Notes: generated from the letters alone by a model not told the origin. DNA of 64,000 nucleotides from Parapristionchus giblindavisi (GCA_943737045.1 CALSFV010000212.1:62001-126000), one strand, 5' to 3'. Counted from the first letter of the stretch, positions 23,011 through 34,970 are shown. Program-made: numbers and translations.

Positions 23011-23690
23011 GAGGGACGGAGGGAGAGGGAGAGGGACGGAGGGAGAGGTAGAGGGACGGAGGGAGAGGTAGAGGGACGGAGGGAGAGGGAGAGGGACGGA
23101 GGGAGAGGGAGAGGGACGGAGGGAGAAGTAGAGGGACGGAGGGAGTTGGAGAGGGACGGAGGGAGAGTTAGAGGGACGGAGGGAGAGGTAGAGGGACGGA
23201 GGGAGAGTTAGAGGGACGGAGGGAGAGGGAGAGGGACGGAGGGAGAGGGAGAGGGACGGAGGGAGAGTTAGAGGGACGGAGGGAGAGGTAGAGGGACGGA
23301 GGGAGAGTTAGAGGGACGGAGGGAGAGTTAGAGGGACGGAGGGAGAGGTAGAGGGACGGAGGGAGAGGGAGAGGGACGGCGGGAGAGGTAGAGGGACGGA
23401 GGGAGAGGTAGAGGGACGGAGGGAGAGTTAGAGGGACGGAGGGAGAGGGAGAGGGACGGAGGGAGAGTTAGAGGGACGGAGGGAGAGGTAGAGGGACGGA
23501 GGGAGAGGGAGAGGGACGGAGGGAGAGGTAGAGGGACGGAGGGAGAGGGAGAGGGACGGAGGGAGAGGTAGAGGGACGGAGGGAGAGTTAGAGGGACGGA
23601 GGGAGAGTTAGAGGGACGGAGGGAGAGGTAGAGGGACGGAGGGAGAGGGAGAGGGACGGAGGAAGAGGTAGAGGGACGGAGGGAGAATTA
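23011..23690 (+). repeat. 20-bp purine minisatellite, 34 copies
   Basis: The unit is gagggacgga + gggagagg(t/g)a. The first half is nearly invariant (one gagggacggc at about 23381); the second half ends in variants ggga, ggta or gtta, with rare gaagta, gttgga and aatta. The strand is purine-only apart from one C and the variable T per unit. The open frame across it (23000-23211) is an artefact of the repeat. Confidence 0.98.
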
Positions 23691-25310
23691 TACCATTGAT
23701 ATCAGTAGGAGTGCACGGTATTGTGCTACGTAACCGTCAGGAATCGCGAACTGATTTTTTTCATTCGACCATTACCCGGGGTTCATGGTTGAAAATGACC
23801 GAACTCGAAAAATTCATGATATTCCGGGACCAATTACTAGTTGCCATTATATCACGCCTGTCACGAGAGAATTGAGCTAAATTTACAATTTATGGGAATA
23901 GAGCGAAAATGGTGAAATGAGTTAGGACCATTTTTGGACATCTCTAGGCATGCCCAACTAGCCCCCAAAGTCTCATTATGCAATTTTCATTTTGGGGCTC
24001 AATACACCGGTTCGGTAAAACGAAGTCCAAACTTTGAGCACGAATTTCTCGCTTCTGGTTTGTTTTAAGGAAAAAGTGTCACAAGAGTGACCCCCGCTAT
24101 TTTTTCGAGCTCTATCGATCTAAACAAACCAGAGGTCATAAAAATGTCTCAGAACAGAGCGACACTTAGAAGCAAATAACTCAAAACTTTAGGAAAAGGA
24201 GGTGCTCTTCTTCCAGTATGTTATTAAGTTTTTCATGCGTTTTCGAATGAGGGGCTTGCGAAAAAAATACGTTAATGCGTTCGCATGGTTCATCCCCTTG
24301 GAAATTTCCTGATGATTTGAAGTCATTTTCGCTACCCACAATCTCTCGTTTCACACACTCTCTCGCCCATTCCTTTTCATTCCATTCTACACCTTCACTC
24401 TCCGGCGAGAGAGTGTGTGAAACGAGAGATTGTGGGTGTCCGAAAATCACTTCAAATCATCTGGAAATTTTCAAGGGGATGAACCATGCGAACGCATTAA
24501 CGTTTTTTTTTTCGCAAGCCCCTCATTCGAAAGCGCATGAAAAACATAATAACATACTGGAAGAAGAGCACCTCCTTTTCCTAAATTTTTGAGTTATTTG
24601 CTTCTAAGTGTCGCTCTGTTCTGAGACATTTTCATGACCTCTGGTTGGTTTAGATCGATAGAGCTCAAAAAGAGAACGGGGGTCACTCTTGTGACACTTT
24701 TTCCTTAAAACAAACCAGAAGCGAGAAATTCGTGCTCAAAGTTTGGACTTCATTTTACCGATCCGGTGTATTGAGCCCCAAAATGAAAATTGCATAATGA
24801 GACTTTGGGGGCTAGTAGGGCATGCCTAGAGATGTCCAAAAATGGTCCTAACTCATTTCACCATTTTTGCTTCATTCCCACTCTCAGCTCAATTCTCTCG
24901 TGACAGGCGTGATATCAATATCGAGCCAATATTTATCTTTCTGGATACCGTAATACTAACTCCCGAAATCTAGCTACCGTACCCTATAACATTATAGCGA
25001 AATTCACCGCAAACCCCTGTGCGATTACGGTAGTTCGGGTTACGGTATCTAGAAAGATAAAAGTTTGCTAACTATTGATATAATGGCAACTAGTATTTGG
25101 TCTCGGAACATCATGAATTTTAAGAGTTCGGTCATTTTCAACCTTGAACCCCAGGTAATGGTCGAATGAAAAAAATCAGTTCGCGATTCCTGACGGTTAC
25201 GGTAGCGCAATACCGTACACTCCTACTGATAACAATGGTATAACTTTTATTTTCATACGCCATCTCCCAACCGATTTATGATCCGTTGACGAAACGGGCG
25301 CCCCGTCCCC
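23690..25310. mobile_element. Long palindromic element (family X termini)
   Basis: 23690-24385 is the reverse complement of about 24400-25250, with the centre in 'gagagagtgtgtgaaacgag'. The right end runs on through 'aaccgatttatgatccgttg' to a poly-C run; the left end is cut off by the minisatellite. The right arm contains an extra hairpin of about 170 bp (24915-25085) absent from the left arm. Frames on both strands are mirror shadows. No transposase is seen. Confidence 0.85.
24915..25085. mobile_element. Hairpin MITE (family X core) inserted in the palindrome's right arm
   Basis: The ends 'gatatcaatatcgagccaa' and 'ttgctaactattgatata' are inverted, and the interior 'ggataccgtaa...ttacggtatc' pairs too. 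The left arm reads straight through at 'ttatatcacgcctgtcacg', so the insertion post-dates arm formation or was lost on one side. The same hairpin occurs at 42695-42880, 54620-54800 and, as one half only, at 50590-50650. Confidence 0.7.
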
Positions 25311-25317
25311 CCCCCAA

Positions 25318-26585
25318 AATCATGTTTACAGTTGTTGTTGAACATTGTAAATTTGTGCGATTGGTGCAGAAAATAATCAAAAGAGAATGGATATGAAATG
25401 ATATGAAATAAGGTGGTGAAAATGGCTCTTGATTATTCACTTATGTGGCCTATAATGAATGGCTCGCTCATCTTGCGATCATTCATTCCAAGTGGGAGTT
25501 GCCATCTCTCCTCTGCGAAAAATCGCATTTTGGGCGAGTCGAGAGCGAGTTTTCTAAATGATTTGCTGTCGAAAATTTACGATGTATCATTGAAATCAGC
25601 ATAACGAGATTTTTGACGTGAATCACAATTTGCATGGAAAAAAATAGTTTTAAGTTTTACTTTTTCATTGACCTTATTCCAAATACAGAAAGGACGTATG
25701 AATTTTAATTTTAATTTTGTTTTACGTTAAATACGATGTTTATGATGTCATTATTGTATGTGAATTGATCCTTTCGGTTAAAGCTTTGGCAATTGCAATC
25801 GAGAGTAAGGCGAGAGAGGGTGCAACTACAGGGTACGGTAGAATTATGGAAACACGACTTCCTGCATTTAGCAGTGGTTTTTCAATGTTTTGAGAGTTTC
25901 CCCGGCGCCTCGAAATAATTTCATTGAAATTCACCATTATAAGCATCTCGTATATGAGTTTAGCGCTGATTGCTTTCCATTCAGTGAAATTGCATGCCCT
26001 AGAATAAATGCATTTCCTTCTGGCTGCTCGTACTGCGTCGGCAGAACACAAGGCGACGCTTTCTCTGATGAGACGTTGTTCACAGTGGAACAAGCGTACA
26101 ACCCCCAAAACGATAAGATATTGGTAGATGACTCCAAAGAAGCGGATGAGAGTTGAATCGAGCCTCTCTTCCTCGGAAAGTCATGGTCGGGGCTTTCTGC
26201 CTCGGTCATGACTCCACTGGTTTTCGTCGATTCTGGACTAAAGGTGAACTTGGATTACAACCTGTAAAAGATCCAAATGGAGTGTCTGAACCCCTGGACC
26301 AAGTGTTACTTCGGAAACAAGCAGAGGTGCCTAAAGAAAGATTCTGCACCGGCTTTCAAGATTGCACAGGCCTGGCTCGAGACACTCTGTCCCTCCTCCA
26401 CGGGATGGCTTCCTGCTCTCCAAATCTCAACACCCTCGACCATTATATGTTATCAGTTTTTGAGAGCAAGGCCTGTGCTCGTCCCAACATGTCCCAACAT
26501 GCTCCCTAAACATGTTTATGGTTGTTGTTGGAAAGTGAAATTTTGTCGATGGTTAAGCAAAATTAGCAAAAGACAATGGGCCTAA
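25318..26585 (+). repeat. Approximate direct repeats flanking the transposase remnant
   Basis: 'catgtttacagttgttgttg' at 25320 and 'catgtttatggttgttgttg' at 26513 are each followed within about 60 bp by 'aaaa..caaaagaatggg'-like sequence. A further partial copy is at 26820-26870. They may be element ends or an independent repeat. Confidence 0.5.
26035..26520 (+). pseudogene. Mariner-type (maT-like) transposase remnant
   Basis: DDE transposase pieces appear in order across shifted frames: FSDETLFTVEQAYNPQNDKI (first catalytic Asp), RKVMVGAFC, then NPWTKCYFGNKQ...KKDSAPAFKIAQAWLETL (second Asp), then SPNLNTLDHYMLSVFESKAC in another frame, equivalent to the SPDLNPxDYxxWxxLExxxC block of mariner/maT proteins. 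The third catalytic Asp is Asn here, and at least two frameshifts are needed. No N-terminal DNA-binding domain is seen. It is dead. Confidence 0.8.
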
Positions 26586-27035
26586 AAGGATTCGAACCTG
26601 TGCAATTTGAGAACTTGTTAATTTTACGGTAAAGAATTTTACCGCATTTCTTTGTTAAATGTTTTTGAATAGGTTTGTTGTTTTCTATTGTAGTAAATGT
26701 ATATGCAAAAGATATGAGGAGATTGGACGAAAGTTAAGAGTTTTACAGGAAAAAAAAGATGAAAAGTGTGACGATTCAACAACTGTCCAGAAATCATAGA
26801 AAAGTGAACACTTGGGCGATGTATGAGAAAAATTAGCAAAAGAGAATGGGCATAAAAGGATTCGAACCAAGACCTCCACCTGATCTCCCACCTTGCAAAT
26901 GCATTGTTCGCGGACAAGAACACTTCTGTTTCACCATGACCTACACGTTCCCCCCGAAAAATTTTGGAAAATCATTATTTTCTCATTGACCAGGCAAATT
27001 TTAATTACCATTCATTTGGAATTACAAAATTTTAG

Positions 27036-27725
27036 ATGTGTCTTATCGTTATGTCAGGCTCTTGATTTGCGTAGACGCCGACAAGAGACAATATTATTCC
27101 AGACACAGTGTCTAGCCTACGCTTTCCGTGGAGGTCGATGCGCACTCCTTGGCGACAACTTGGATGGCAGATACTGTACCTCACCTGACATCGTCTATTC
27201 AAAAATAGACGGTATGTTCTCCGAGCATCTTGGTTTTTACTTTGAAATATTCAAAATTTGTATTGCATCTCGAGAGAAAGTTCCTTTGAATAACTTTTTT
27301 AAACGACTGAATAATATTCTTTAGTTTGTCCTCGAATTGAATACTCAAATAACGTCACCTGTACGAATGGCCTATGGACTTGTGGAGATAATCAAACAAT
27401 GACCGCTGTTACATCCAAGAATATAATTTCTGGACTGAAAATGGAATATGATATCAAGGATTCAAAGTACTATATGCTTTCGAGCGTTGCATCATCAAAA
27501 CTGGAGCTCAACGTTTCTGATACAAAATTGTTCTGTTTACCCAGAAAGGTAAAGTGCTCAAAGAATAGATCTATTGTGATCGGTGGAATTACTGAAGATC
27601 CAATTATCTGTGGGGAGCATTTGGACGCATCACGTATTTCCTTTGCGAATGAATATTTTCCGCTTCTCAAAAAATTCATTAGTTTCCGTGATAAAAAAGT
27701 ACTTTTAATGACTACATTAAAATAA
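27036..27725 (+). CDS. Cysteine-rich secreted-type protein, 3' exons (PAN-like)
   Basis: Exon 27036-27211 (phase 2 start, phase 1 end) and exon 27325-27725 join in frame. Exon 1 has CVLSLCQALDL and QCLAYAFRGGRCALLGDN with GRYC, a spacing like the CW/PAN_3 domain of nematodes (C..C...CxxxxF...C). Exon 2 has VCPRIEYSNNVTCTNGLWTC, then a 110-residue hydrophilic tail with NxS/T sites. CW/PAN proteins are mostly secreted or membrane-anchored; the function is unknown. No signal peptide exon was found upstream, so the gene is partial or its 5' end is missing. The last ~100 bp recur inverted at 28236-28345. Confidence 0.55.
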
Positions 27726-28057
27726 AGAAAGGCATTCTTGTTAAAAAAGCGACTAAAATTCAAATCACAACCGTCCAAAAATTGTTGAGTACGGCAAAAT
27801 TTGAACGTCTAACTAATATTGTATGTATATTCATGTTGTATGCTAGTTTTCTGTAATTTCGTTTTTACTCAAATTTTTCCGAGTTTGCCGTTTTAAACAG
27901 TTCTTTTGCTTGAATTTCATGATTATTTATCAGGCGTGAACATAAAAGAATTATCTAAAACAAAAAAAGTGTGAATTTGAGCAAAAAGCGAAAATACTGA
28001 AACATACAATATGAATAAACATATAGTATTATTTGACGGGAAAAAAGACGTTCTAAA

Positions 28058-28145
28058 TAAAGTTGGCTATTCGGGTTGCGGGACGCGGGTCCGCAATGAT
28101 TTTACGAACCATTGCGAGCCCGCAACCCCCGAATAGCCAGCTCTA
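28058..28145. mobile_element. Miniature hAT-type element, 88 bp, TSD gttctaaa
   Basis: Ends TAAAGTTGGCTATTCGG and CCGAATAGCCAGCTCTA are inverted repeats. The 8-bp direct repeat gttctaaa lies at 28050-28057 and 28146-28153. The interior holds two degenerate copies of the palindrome TTGCGGGCCCGCAA, which the larger relative at 43597-43963 carries nine times. Confidence 0.88.
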
Positions 28146-28363
28146 GTTCTAAAGTTACCGTACCCAAAATTTTTGGACGGGTGGGATTTATCTTTTAATT
28201 GGTTTTTAACATGAATGGAAACATTCTTTATTTTTTCACGGAAACCCATGAATAAGATTTTGAGAAGTGGAAAGTATTCATACGCAAAGGAAATATATCA
28301 TGCGTCAAAATGGCCCCATAGCTGGGCGCAGCAGAGAACATGTTCAAGACACGACCGAGCTGT

Positions 28364-28375
28364 ACTATATATAAA
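28364..28375 (+). promoter_or_regulatory. TATA-like sequence before copy A
   Basis: 'ctatatataaaa' lies 110 bp upstream of the first recognised exon. The matching region is deleted in the inverted copy at 63.8 kb, so if it is a promoter only copy A would keep it. Confidence 0.3.
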
Positions 28376-28484
28376 ACTCTCTTAGAAATGAAAATGTGAC
28401 ACAGAAGCTTAATTTATCGTGTTCTCCTCGATCAATTTTACTTTAGTGTACTGTAACGTAACTTTGAAAAAAAATTTCATTCAG

Positions 28485-30830
28485 GTAGTTGAAGTGACGA
28501 GCAAGGTTGAGTTTGTTGTAACGAAAAATGTTACTATGACTAATGGAGAAGAGCACGATTTAAATATGCCAGAATGTTTGACTAAATGTATGGGTGATGA
28601 AGATTGCGTCGCCTTCAGGTGATAATCTAAAAAATAATTTAAAAAAAGATAATTAAAAGTTTCTTCCTCATCACTTCCATTTTGTCAGAACGGAAAGTTG
28701 TGATCTGGATAAATTTGAAATAAAAACGAAAAATAAATTAAATAAAATAAAAGAAAATTGACTTCTTTTTAGGCATTTTCCTGATGATAAGTTGTGTATT
28801 ACGTCAACGTGTGATAACATAGTGTTCTCTAAGGATAGTGATAGTTTCTTATTTCTTAAAGCTAATAATGATACGACAAATAATGATAATTCTATCGAAA
28901 CGGTCGAAAGATTGGTTGGGAAATGCGTTGCAAAGGAGATGGAGAAAGTCAATTCCGAAGTGAGCGATTTTTTAAACAATCACGATAGCCTAAATTTTTC
29001 TTCATTTTTTAGTTGAGGGTAGCAACATTTAAAATCTATAAAAAATAAATGATGTATTCGCCATATTATTTCGGCCGAATGTTTAAAGTGATATATTTCT
29101 TTTTTTTACATTTGACATTGAACAACTTTATCAGCTAATGGGTGTTTCGTAACTGGGTTGCATTTCTGGGTTGCATTTCAATATATTTCTTTACCAGTGT
29201 ATAACTAGGGAGAGGTGCAATGAAAGTACTAGAAGGTATCCAATACTATCTTTCCACTCTTTGATGTAGTGGTATGCCTCATTAATGTAATAATAATTTA
29301 TGCGTTGAAAAGACATATTATTTTTGATAAACTGATATGCATGCAGTGGAGCGCACATAACTACGATACTACGACGATGGTAACAAAACTGATTGGTACA
29401 GTTTTAATTTAAATTCATCAAACAATTCATTCTTCATCAAGCACAGAACCATTTGGGATGTTCTGAATTTGAATTTTTTATAAAAATAACGAGATCGATG
29501 GACAAATGAAGGAGTTAGAATGAAGAGTAGGGATTGGGGGATGGAAAGAAAAAGAAGAAAATACGGATGAGCAATGAAAATAAGAAATATGTAAGAACAT
29601 AGAGGGCTAAGAAGTTGACTATGTGGATACCATACAATCATATTAAAAGGAGAGAGTCTGGATGAGCTCCACTACGAGGGCGAGATGAAGTTAGAAGAGT
29701 TATGGGATCGTTCTGGTGGTATATGCCTATGGATGATGCTAATGTCTTCATTACTCATCTGACTAAAGCCTGATACGATAAATTCAAATTCAAATTTAAA
29801 TTCAACCATATGGGTAAACGAGAGGCGACCTGATCACAATTACATTGAAAGGGTTGAGGGAATGATGGATATACTGAAAGTGTTAGCAGAAGGGTATCCA
29901 ACTCTATGAAGAAGAAGAATGAAAAGTCGATTTGCATGGGTCCATGACATTGTTTACTATTGCTACTTTTAACTTTCATGAAAGCGAAGTCAAACGTATA
30001 TCATTTAAAAATCATTTTTAAAAGATAGATGGAAGCTAGGCTTCGCAAAAAAAGGCCATTTATCGATGTTATTTTCTGATTTTCAACTACATTTTGATTC
30101 ATGTCACAGTACTTACTAAGTAATGAAATCCTTTAACGATAAGGAATGGATCATAAATGTTGCAGTATGCCACGATTCTGGAGAGGCAACATCACTTCGA
30201 TTCGAACTTCTATTTCTACTATGCCAGGAACTTTGAGAATGCATTGAACAACAAAATGAATGAGAGTAATGATTGCTTATTTGTTAATATTTATGTATGG
30301 ACGCTATAAACAAAATCACCTGGCAACATTTTTTTTCGTTTTCCATATCCATAATAACTAATGAACGAGTCGACTATATTTTCAGCTTCACCCGGAAACA
30401 TGATTATTGGAAACGGAACCAATTCGACGGATCCGCTCCTTCGTCCAAGTGTAGAATGGGCTCGGAGATTTTGTCGAGAAAATTGTCTAGTTAATTTGTG
30501 TCGGTCATTCACATTCATGAGTTATAAACTATATACTGTCGATCTAAACAACTGGTGCCCCAATTCTATCACGATCGGTTTGTTTCATTTAAGCTGTTAT
30601 TGTAAGTAAGTATGAACTACTCAGGAATCGTCGCCAATCACTCTTGTTGTGGAGCCGATAAAAGAGTCATTGAGTTTAAGACAACTAATGGTGATTTCTG
30701 TGAGTCCAACCATTTTATCTATAGTGGGAATTGGAGAGGAAACATGTGTGGGATGGGCACGAATGATAAGCTGAAGAGAGTGAGAATGAAAGAATTCCAA
30801 TCTACGCAATTTGAGAAGTTGTTGATTTAA
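28485..30830 (+). CDS. PAN/CW-like domain secreted-type protein, copy A
   Basis: Five exons join in phase: 28485-28618, 28773-28959, 30166-30265, 30386-30577, 30625-30830, with GT-AG introns (the last 47 bp). The first block (NMPECLTKCMGDEDCVAFR ... KLCITSTCDNIVF) matches the nematode CW/PAN_3 pattern. The later block (WARRFCRENCLVNLCRSFTF ... CPNSITIG, then HSCCGADKRVIEF and GNMCGMG) looks like a second Cys-rich domain. An extracellular role is inferred. No signal peptide is identified; the true first exon may lie near the TATATAAA at 28367. The 1.2 kb intron 2 carries dispersed repeat. The function is unknown. Confidence 0.6.
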
Positions 30831-31050
30831 TGTGGTGTTATATTCTTGGAAAAGTAGACGGAAAAGTAAAAAGTGGTGTTAATTTTTGGAATGTAAAAGC
30901 AGTTGGTAAAGTAGTATAACTTTCGCGAAAACGGTTTTTGTAGTAAGATTTTGTCAATTTCAAGGCTATGCTACTTTTCTAACTACTTTTACAATTATAA
31001 AATTAACACTACGTTGAACTTTTCCATCTATTTTTCCATGATTTTAAAAC
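30828..31050. mobile_element. MITE with about 50-bp inverted ends
   Basis: 'taatgtggtgttatattctt' plus 'ggaaaagta' and 'aaagtggtgttaatttt' are mirrored by 'aaaattaacactacg', 'tttttccatgatt' and 'aaaccacata'. The interior also pairs (33 bp blocks around 'ttaccaactgc'/'aactacttttac'). It begins at the stop codon of copy A. An identical arrangement exists at 61250-61480. Confidence 0.75.
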
Positions 31051-31252
31051 CACATAAACGTCGGGAATTTTACCGGTTAGCCATGGATTTTTGTTAAGTG
31101 GTATTATATAGTTTTCTTTTTCTATTTGATCAGATAGATATGCAGAAAGATTTGAGAAGATTAGATGCTTCTGAATTGTAGACAAATTGAGAACATGAAC
31201 TAGAGCCTTTTATTTACATTTTAGCAGTGCACTTTTAATAATCTTCTCTCTT

Positions 31253-31618
31253 ACGTGAAGAAGTCATTTCAGACTTCTACTCGTCCAACATTTCTGTTGA
31301 AACTCTGGAAAAGAATGGTGAAATGATCTGGAACATCTCCAATTCCAACGCGTTCTTCTTATGGTGATAAATCGAGAATATGTTGGAATAAAGGAAATCT
31401 TGTTGTTACTTCTTCATCGTTTAACAATTTTGCACAAATATTTTCGAATGAAAAAATGTCAGATCAGGACGACAGAATTAACGCCCACGATGCCAAGGAA
31501 TCTGCCAAACTATGCGGCATCACCTGTCAACCTTGCATTCTGTCTTTGTGATGGTGAAATCTTCTCCAACTGTCGGATCTCATTCGTCTTTGTGACGACA
31601 AGCATTAATTTTTAACTT
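31253..31618 (+). pseudogene. Possible downstream coding remnant
   Basis: A frame reading EVISDFYSSNISVETLEKNG and MIWNISNSNAFFLW ends in stops. The following frame (31361-31615) contains PRNLPNYAASPVNLAFCLCD and IFSNCRISFVFV and is kept in both inverted copies with a frameshift between them. NxS sites and cysteines fit an extracellular protein, perhaps the end of another member of the family. Not recognised. Confidence 0.3.
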
Positions 31619-31625
31619 CACATTC

Positions 31626-32960
31626 GTAATATTCTGCAACCCCCACTCATTGCCATTATGAGCCTCTGAAACCAGAGTTGCAGATATTAACCCCTGGGCG
31701 TGCCAAACCAGGTACTAAGCGGGGATAATGATATACTTTATCTACAGTTACAATAAACATATAAGAAACTCCTAACCTTCGCTAAATGAGCATGGGACAG
31801 GATGGGGGTGTGGGGTTGAGAAGTTACATTATAATAAATATATGATAATTACTAAAGGTTGGGGAAGGGGGATAAAGCGACCTCTCTCATTCACGTCCAC
31901 TCTCCCTATCTCCAGGAGGGTGGTCCGAAAAGGCCACGCCCCTGTCTATGGGGAGAGGGAGGTTGAGAGAGAACAGATAGATAGATTAGGGAGATGGTTA
32001 AGGGTGAGATATAATGTTATATTTTGCGAGACAAACAAAGTTTGTTGAAGTAAAATATTTATTATGCTTATCACTGCTATAGTAATCACATAAACAGCCC
32101 GTTCAATTTCATATCACTCCCTCCCATATCCTGAATAACAACCTAATAACAATAACAATAATAATGACCTTTGGTCATTTTTTTGTTTTGAGAAATGAGC
32201 TTTGATGTGACAAAAGCATTTGTGATTACTAGAGCAGTGTAAGTATAATAGATAGGCAAGACTATAACGTCTTACTACTTCTGGAGCTTGAGCTCCCGCG
32301 AAATAATAACAATAAAAGAAATGACAATATCTTGGTACACACAGAGAAAAATGTTTTAAACATAAATGTATAAGGCTTTTTTCATACATTTATGTACATA
32401 GGAATGATACATAGATGTATGATTATTTTAATACATTTAGGAATTAGAAAAACATATATGTTTCAACCAATCATCGTGTTCAGAAGTTCGACATGTTCAT
32501 TCAATGAAAATTGTAATATATTGTTCGCTGTGAACCTCTTCATAGAATATTCTTTCATTCATTGTATTATCATTTGCATAAGTAAATGAATTTAGACAAA
32601 TTATCTGGAACACAGAAAAATTTTGCCTTTTTGTGTCTTTTCTGTTTTGAACTATTTCTTTAAATATACGGGTACCGAAGAAAGTATATTCCCAAAAATA
32701 AAATAATAAAATATAAAATAAAAAAATTCATTGCATTTATTATTATTAGTATATCTGTCATACTCATTATTTTAAAGTATGTTTTTAAAGCTTTGTGGTA
32801 AAATTGCAGCTTTTCGCGGCGAGCGAGATCAGATGCCAGGACGATAAATCACTTGGATGATATGATTGCAGATAATCAGGTTAATTTCCAGTTCTTCCTT
32901 TTTATTTAAATGACCTATAATTTCTCTCATTCATGATTTATCTGACTGTTGTCATTTCGA
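31626..32960. other. No gene seen
   Basis: The open frames here are short and lack family features. GGGGA/GAGAGG-rich sequence at 31860-32000 and AT-rich sequence at 32330-32800 are all that stands out. Confidence 0.4.
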
Positions 32961-32965
32961 GTGCA

Positions 32966-33246
32966 TGTCATACATGGGCAACCGTCCCACATACCATATG
33001 TGGGCGACATTGTCGCTAGCGGCAAGACCCCACCCGATTTAGCAAAAAAATACTCAAAAATGAAAAAGATTTAGCCAAAATTTAATCAGAAATGAAATTT
33101 ATCGTTATGAAGCAACCGTGGCATGAACCGTCAAAATTAGACTTTTTATCGGAACGTTGTAAGAAATGTGATATTTTTTGCTTCTGCAACCGGACACATT
33201 GGCACATTTCAACCCTGTCAACGGATGCTACCCATGTATGACATAC
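32966..33246. mobile_element. MITE with 'gtcatacatgggcaac' ends
   Basis: 'tgtcatacatgggcaaccg' and 'gctacccatgtatgacat' form inverted ends about 280 bp apart. The interior has no coding frame. The target duplication is not clear. Confidence 0.7.
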
Positions 33247-33696
33247 ATCGAAATATAAATATATATTAGAAGAATAGTTTACTATATTTCAGAATTTGGT
33301 CAACAATTCTATCGTGTTATTAGTTATTTTATCATCATAACCAGGTACGTCTTATTTTCTCAAATTCATTTTTTGTTTCTTGCATGATGATAGCATTGGT
33401 TCTTAGTTTAGAAATAGTTCATCATTTACGACAAATACGATGATTAACTGGCCTAGTAGAACTTCGTGTGCCTTGGTTTACGGATACTTTACGATTATTA
33501 ACAATTTGTGATCCATTTCCAGACAACTAATGATGTATGTTACCTATGGATGCAGAATTGCTGTGGCAAATACGTTGTAATAATTAGATAGGTTTTACGT
33601 TATTTACTTTTTTTCGAGATATTAGTGGTAGTATTATCTAGATTACTTTCACTGATAATACTATATTATAATAATAGTATGAGTATTATTAATATA

Positions 33697-34968
33697 TTAG
33701 GTTGATTCATAAGTCTTGTCGCATTTTGGAGGGGTGTGTTTATGCTATCACTGCTCAGTCGTACGTTATCAATTACCCCGTCCGTTCTGGCAGTAAATAA
33801 GTCACTACTACTACTCTTTGAATGCAGTAGTGAATTGTTCCTACATCGAGTCTAGTAGCCGCAATGCCTCCACCTATCGTTCCCTGTTTTGTGCACAAGC
33901 GACACTTCATGTTGTTCTTCTTTCTATCCGAGCTTAAACCACCCGATATCCACACCCGTATGGCGGTAGTATACAACACTAAGGCCACTAGTAAATGCAC
34001 GGTGCAACGTTGGTTCAAACGCTTCGAAAAAGGGAGTACGACGTCCAAGTCCGGACGGCACCCCGAGCTGGACTTGGGCATGCTGGAGCAGCACGTCCAC
34101 GCTGACCCCTATGCTACCACCCGTGATATGGCGACGAGTCTTGGGGTAAGCCAACCCACCATCGTTGGTTGCCTACAGGATCTTGGCAAGGTCCAGAATT
34201 TGGGTCGATGATTACCCTCACCGACTGTCGGACAAGCAGAAGGACAACCGTGCGGACCAGTGTCTGAATCTATTCTCGTTCGCTCGTACAACGGCTTAGA
34301 TCGACGGGATCATCACTGGAGATGAAAAGTGGATTCTTTACGACAATGTAATCATCCGGGCTCAGTGGGTCGATCGAGATGAGCAGTCCATTTCCATCGC
34401 CAAACCTGAACTTCACCAGAAAACGATCATGCTGTCTGTGTGGTGGGGCAGAGGCGGTGTGGTGCATTCGAAGCTGCTACCACAGGGGTCGACTATTACG
34501 GCCGCGATATGCTCTCGCTAACTACATACCCTGAAGTCCAAGGTCCCCTCCGTTCCCTGGTTGCGCGATCAAATTCACTTCCAGCACGACAGCGCCCAAC
34601 CCCGTTTGGGAAGGACAACCAAAAAGGCCCTGTTAGACTTAGGCTGAAACATCGACCCCCACCTGTTCTACTCGCCCGACTTGTCTCCTAGCGATTACAG
34701 TTTGTTTTCCGATATGCAGCGCACTCTCGGAGGAGTACACTTCAACAATCAGCGGGAGGTCGAAATCTGGCTGACCAACTACTTTGCCTCCAAGCAGCCG
34801 TCCTTCTGGGAGCACTGCATCCACAAGCTACCCGAACTTTGGAGGAAGTGTGTCGACCCAGAGGAAGTGTGTCGACCCCCTACTTTGATTGATTTGCTTT
34901 TACCGAGATAAAGTTATTTTAATTTGTTTAAAGGGGCAAAATGCGACAAGACTTATGAATCAACCTAA
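33697..34968 (+). mobile_element. Mariner element with TA duplication
   Basis: The left terminus TTAGGTTGATTCATAAGTC and right terminus GACTTATGAATCAACCTAA are perfect inverse complements, extending about 30 bp through 'ttgtcgcattttg'. TA flanks both ends (33695-33696 and 34969-34970). The 1272 bp length is normal for mariner. Well-kept termini beside a broken gene suggest recent cross-mobilisation or young age. Confidence 0.95.
33864..34911 (+). pseudogene. Mariner transposase (DD34D), disrupted
   Basis: The N-terminal helix-turn-helix half covers 33864-34208: TVQRWFKRFEKGSTT then DPYATTRDMATSLGVSQPTI. The frame then shifts to LSDKQKDNRADQCLNL. The catalytic blocks are present: TGDEKWILYDN (first Asp), HDSAQPR (second Asp), YSPDLSPSDYSLFSDM (third Asp). 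At least one frameshift near 34205 and in-frame stops near 34298, 34531 and 34645 disable it. The C-terminus reads to 34911. Mariner transposases cut and paste DNA at TA sites. Confidence 0.92.
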
Positions 34969-34970
34969 TA

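Larger units (their letters stand above)
28236..31625. repeat. Left arm of 3.3 kb inverted duplication (partner 60679-63961)
   Basis: Every exon and intron block of this arm recurs on the opposite strand at 60679-63961, with coordinates summing to about 92293-92308. Differences are scattered substitutions, small indels and a deletion of about 110 bp in the right arm near 63845, opposite 28345-28460. The arms are 29 kb apart. Confidence 0.95.

Noticed and set aside
23000..23211. Open frame of RERERDGG-type repeats as a protein
   Set aside because: It is the minisatellite read in frame; the 20-bp period is not a multiple of three and the frame stops inside the array.
24181..24592. Overlapping open frames on both strands
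   Set aside because: They are mirror shadows of a palindrome centre; neither has splice sites or family features.
30601..30624. 23-bp intron in PAN-like copy A
   Set aside because: Using it creates a TGA; the donor at 30578 gives a normal 47-bp intron and keeps the frame.
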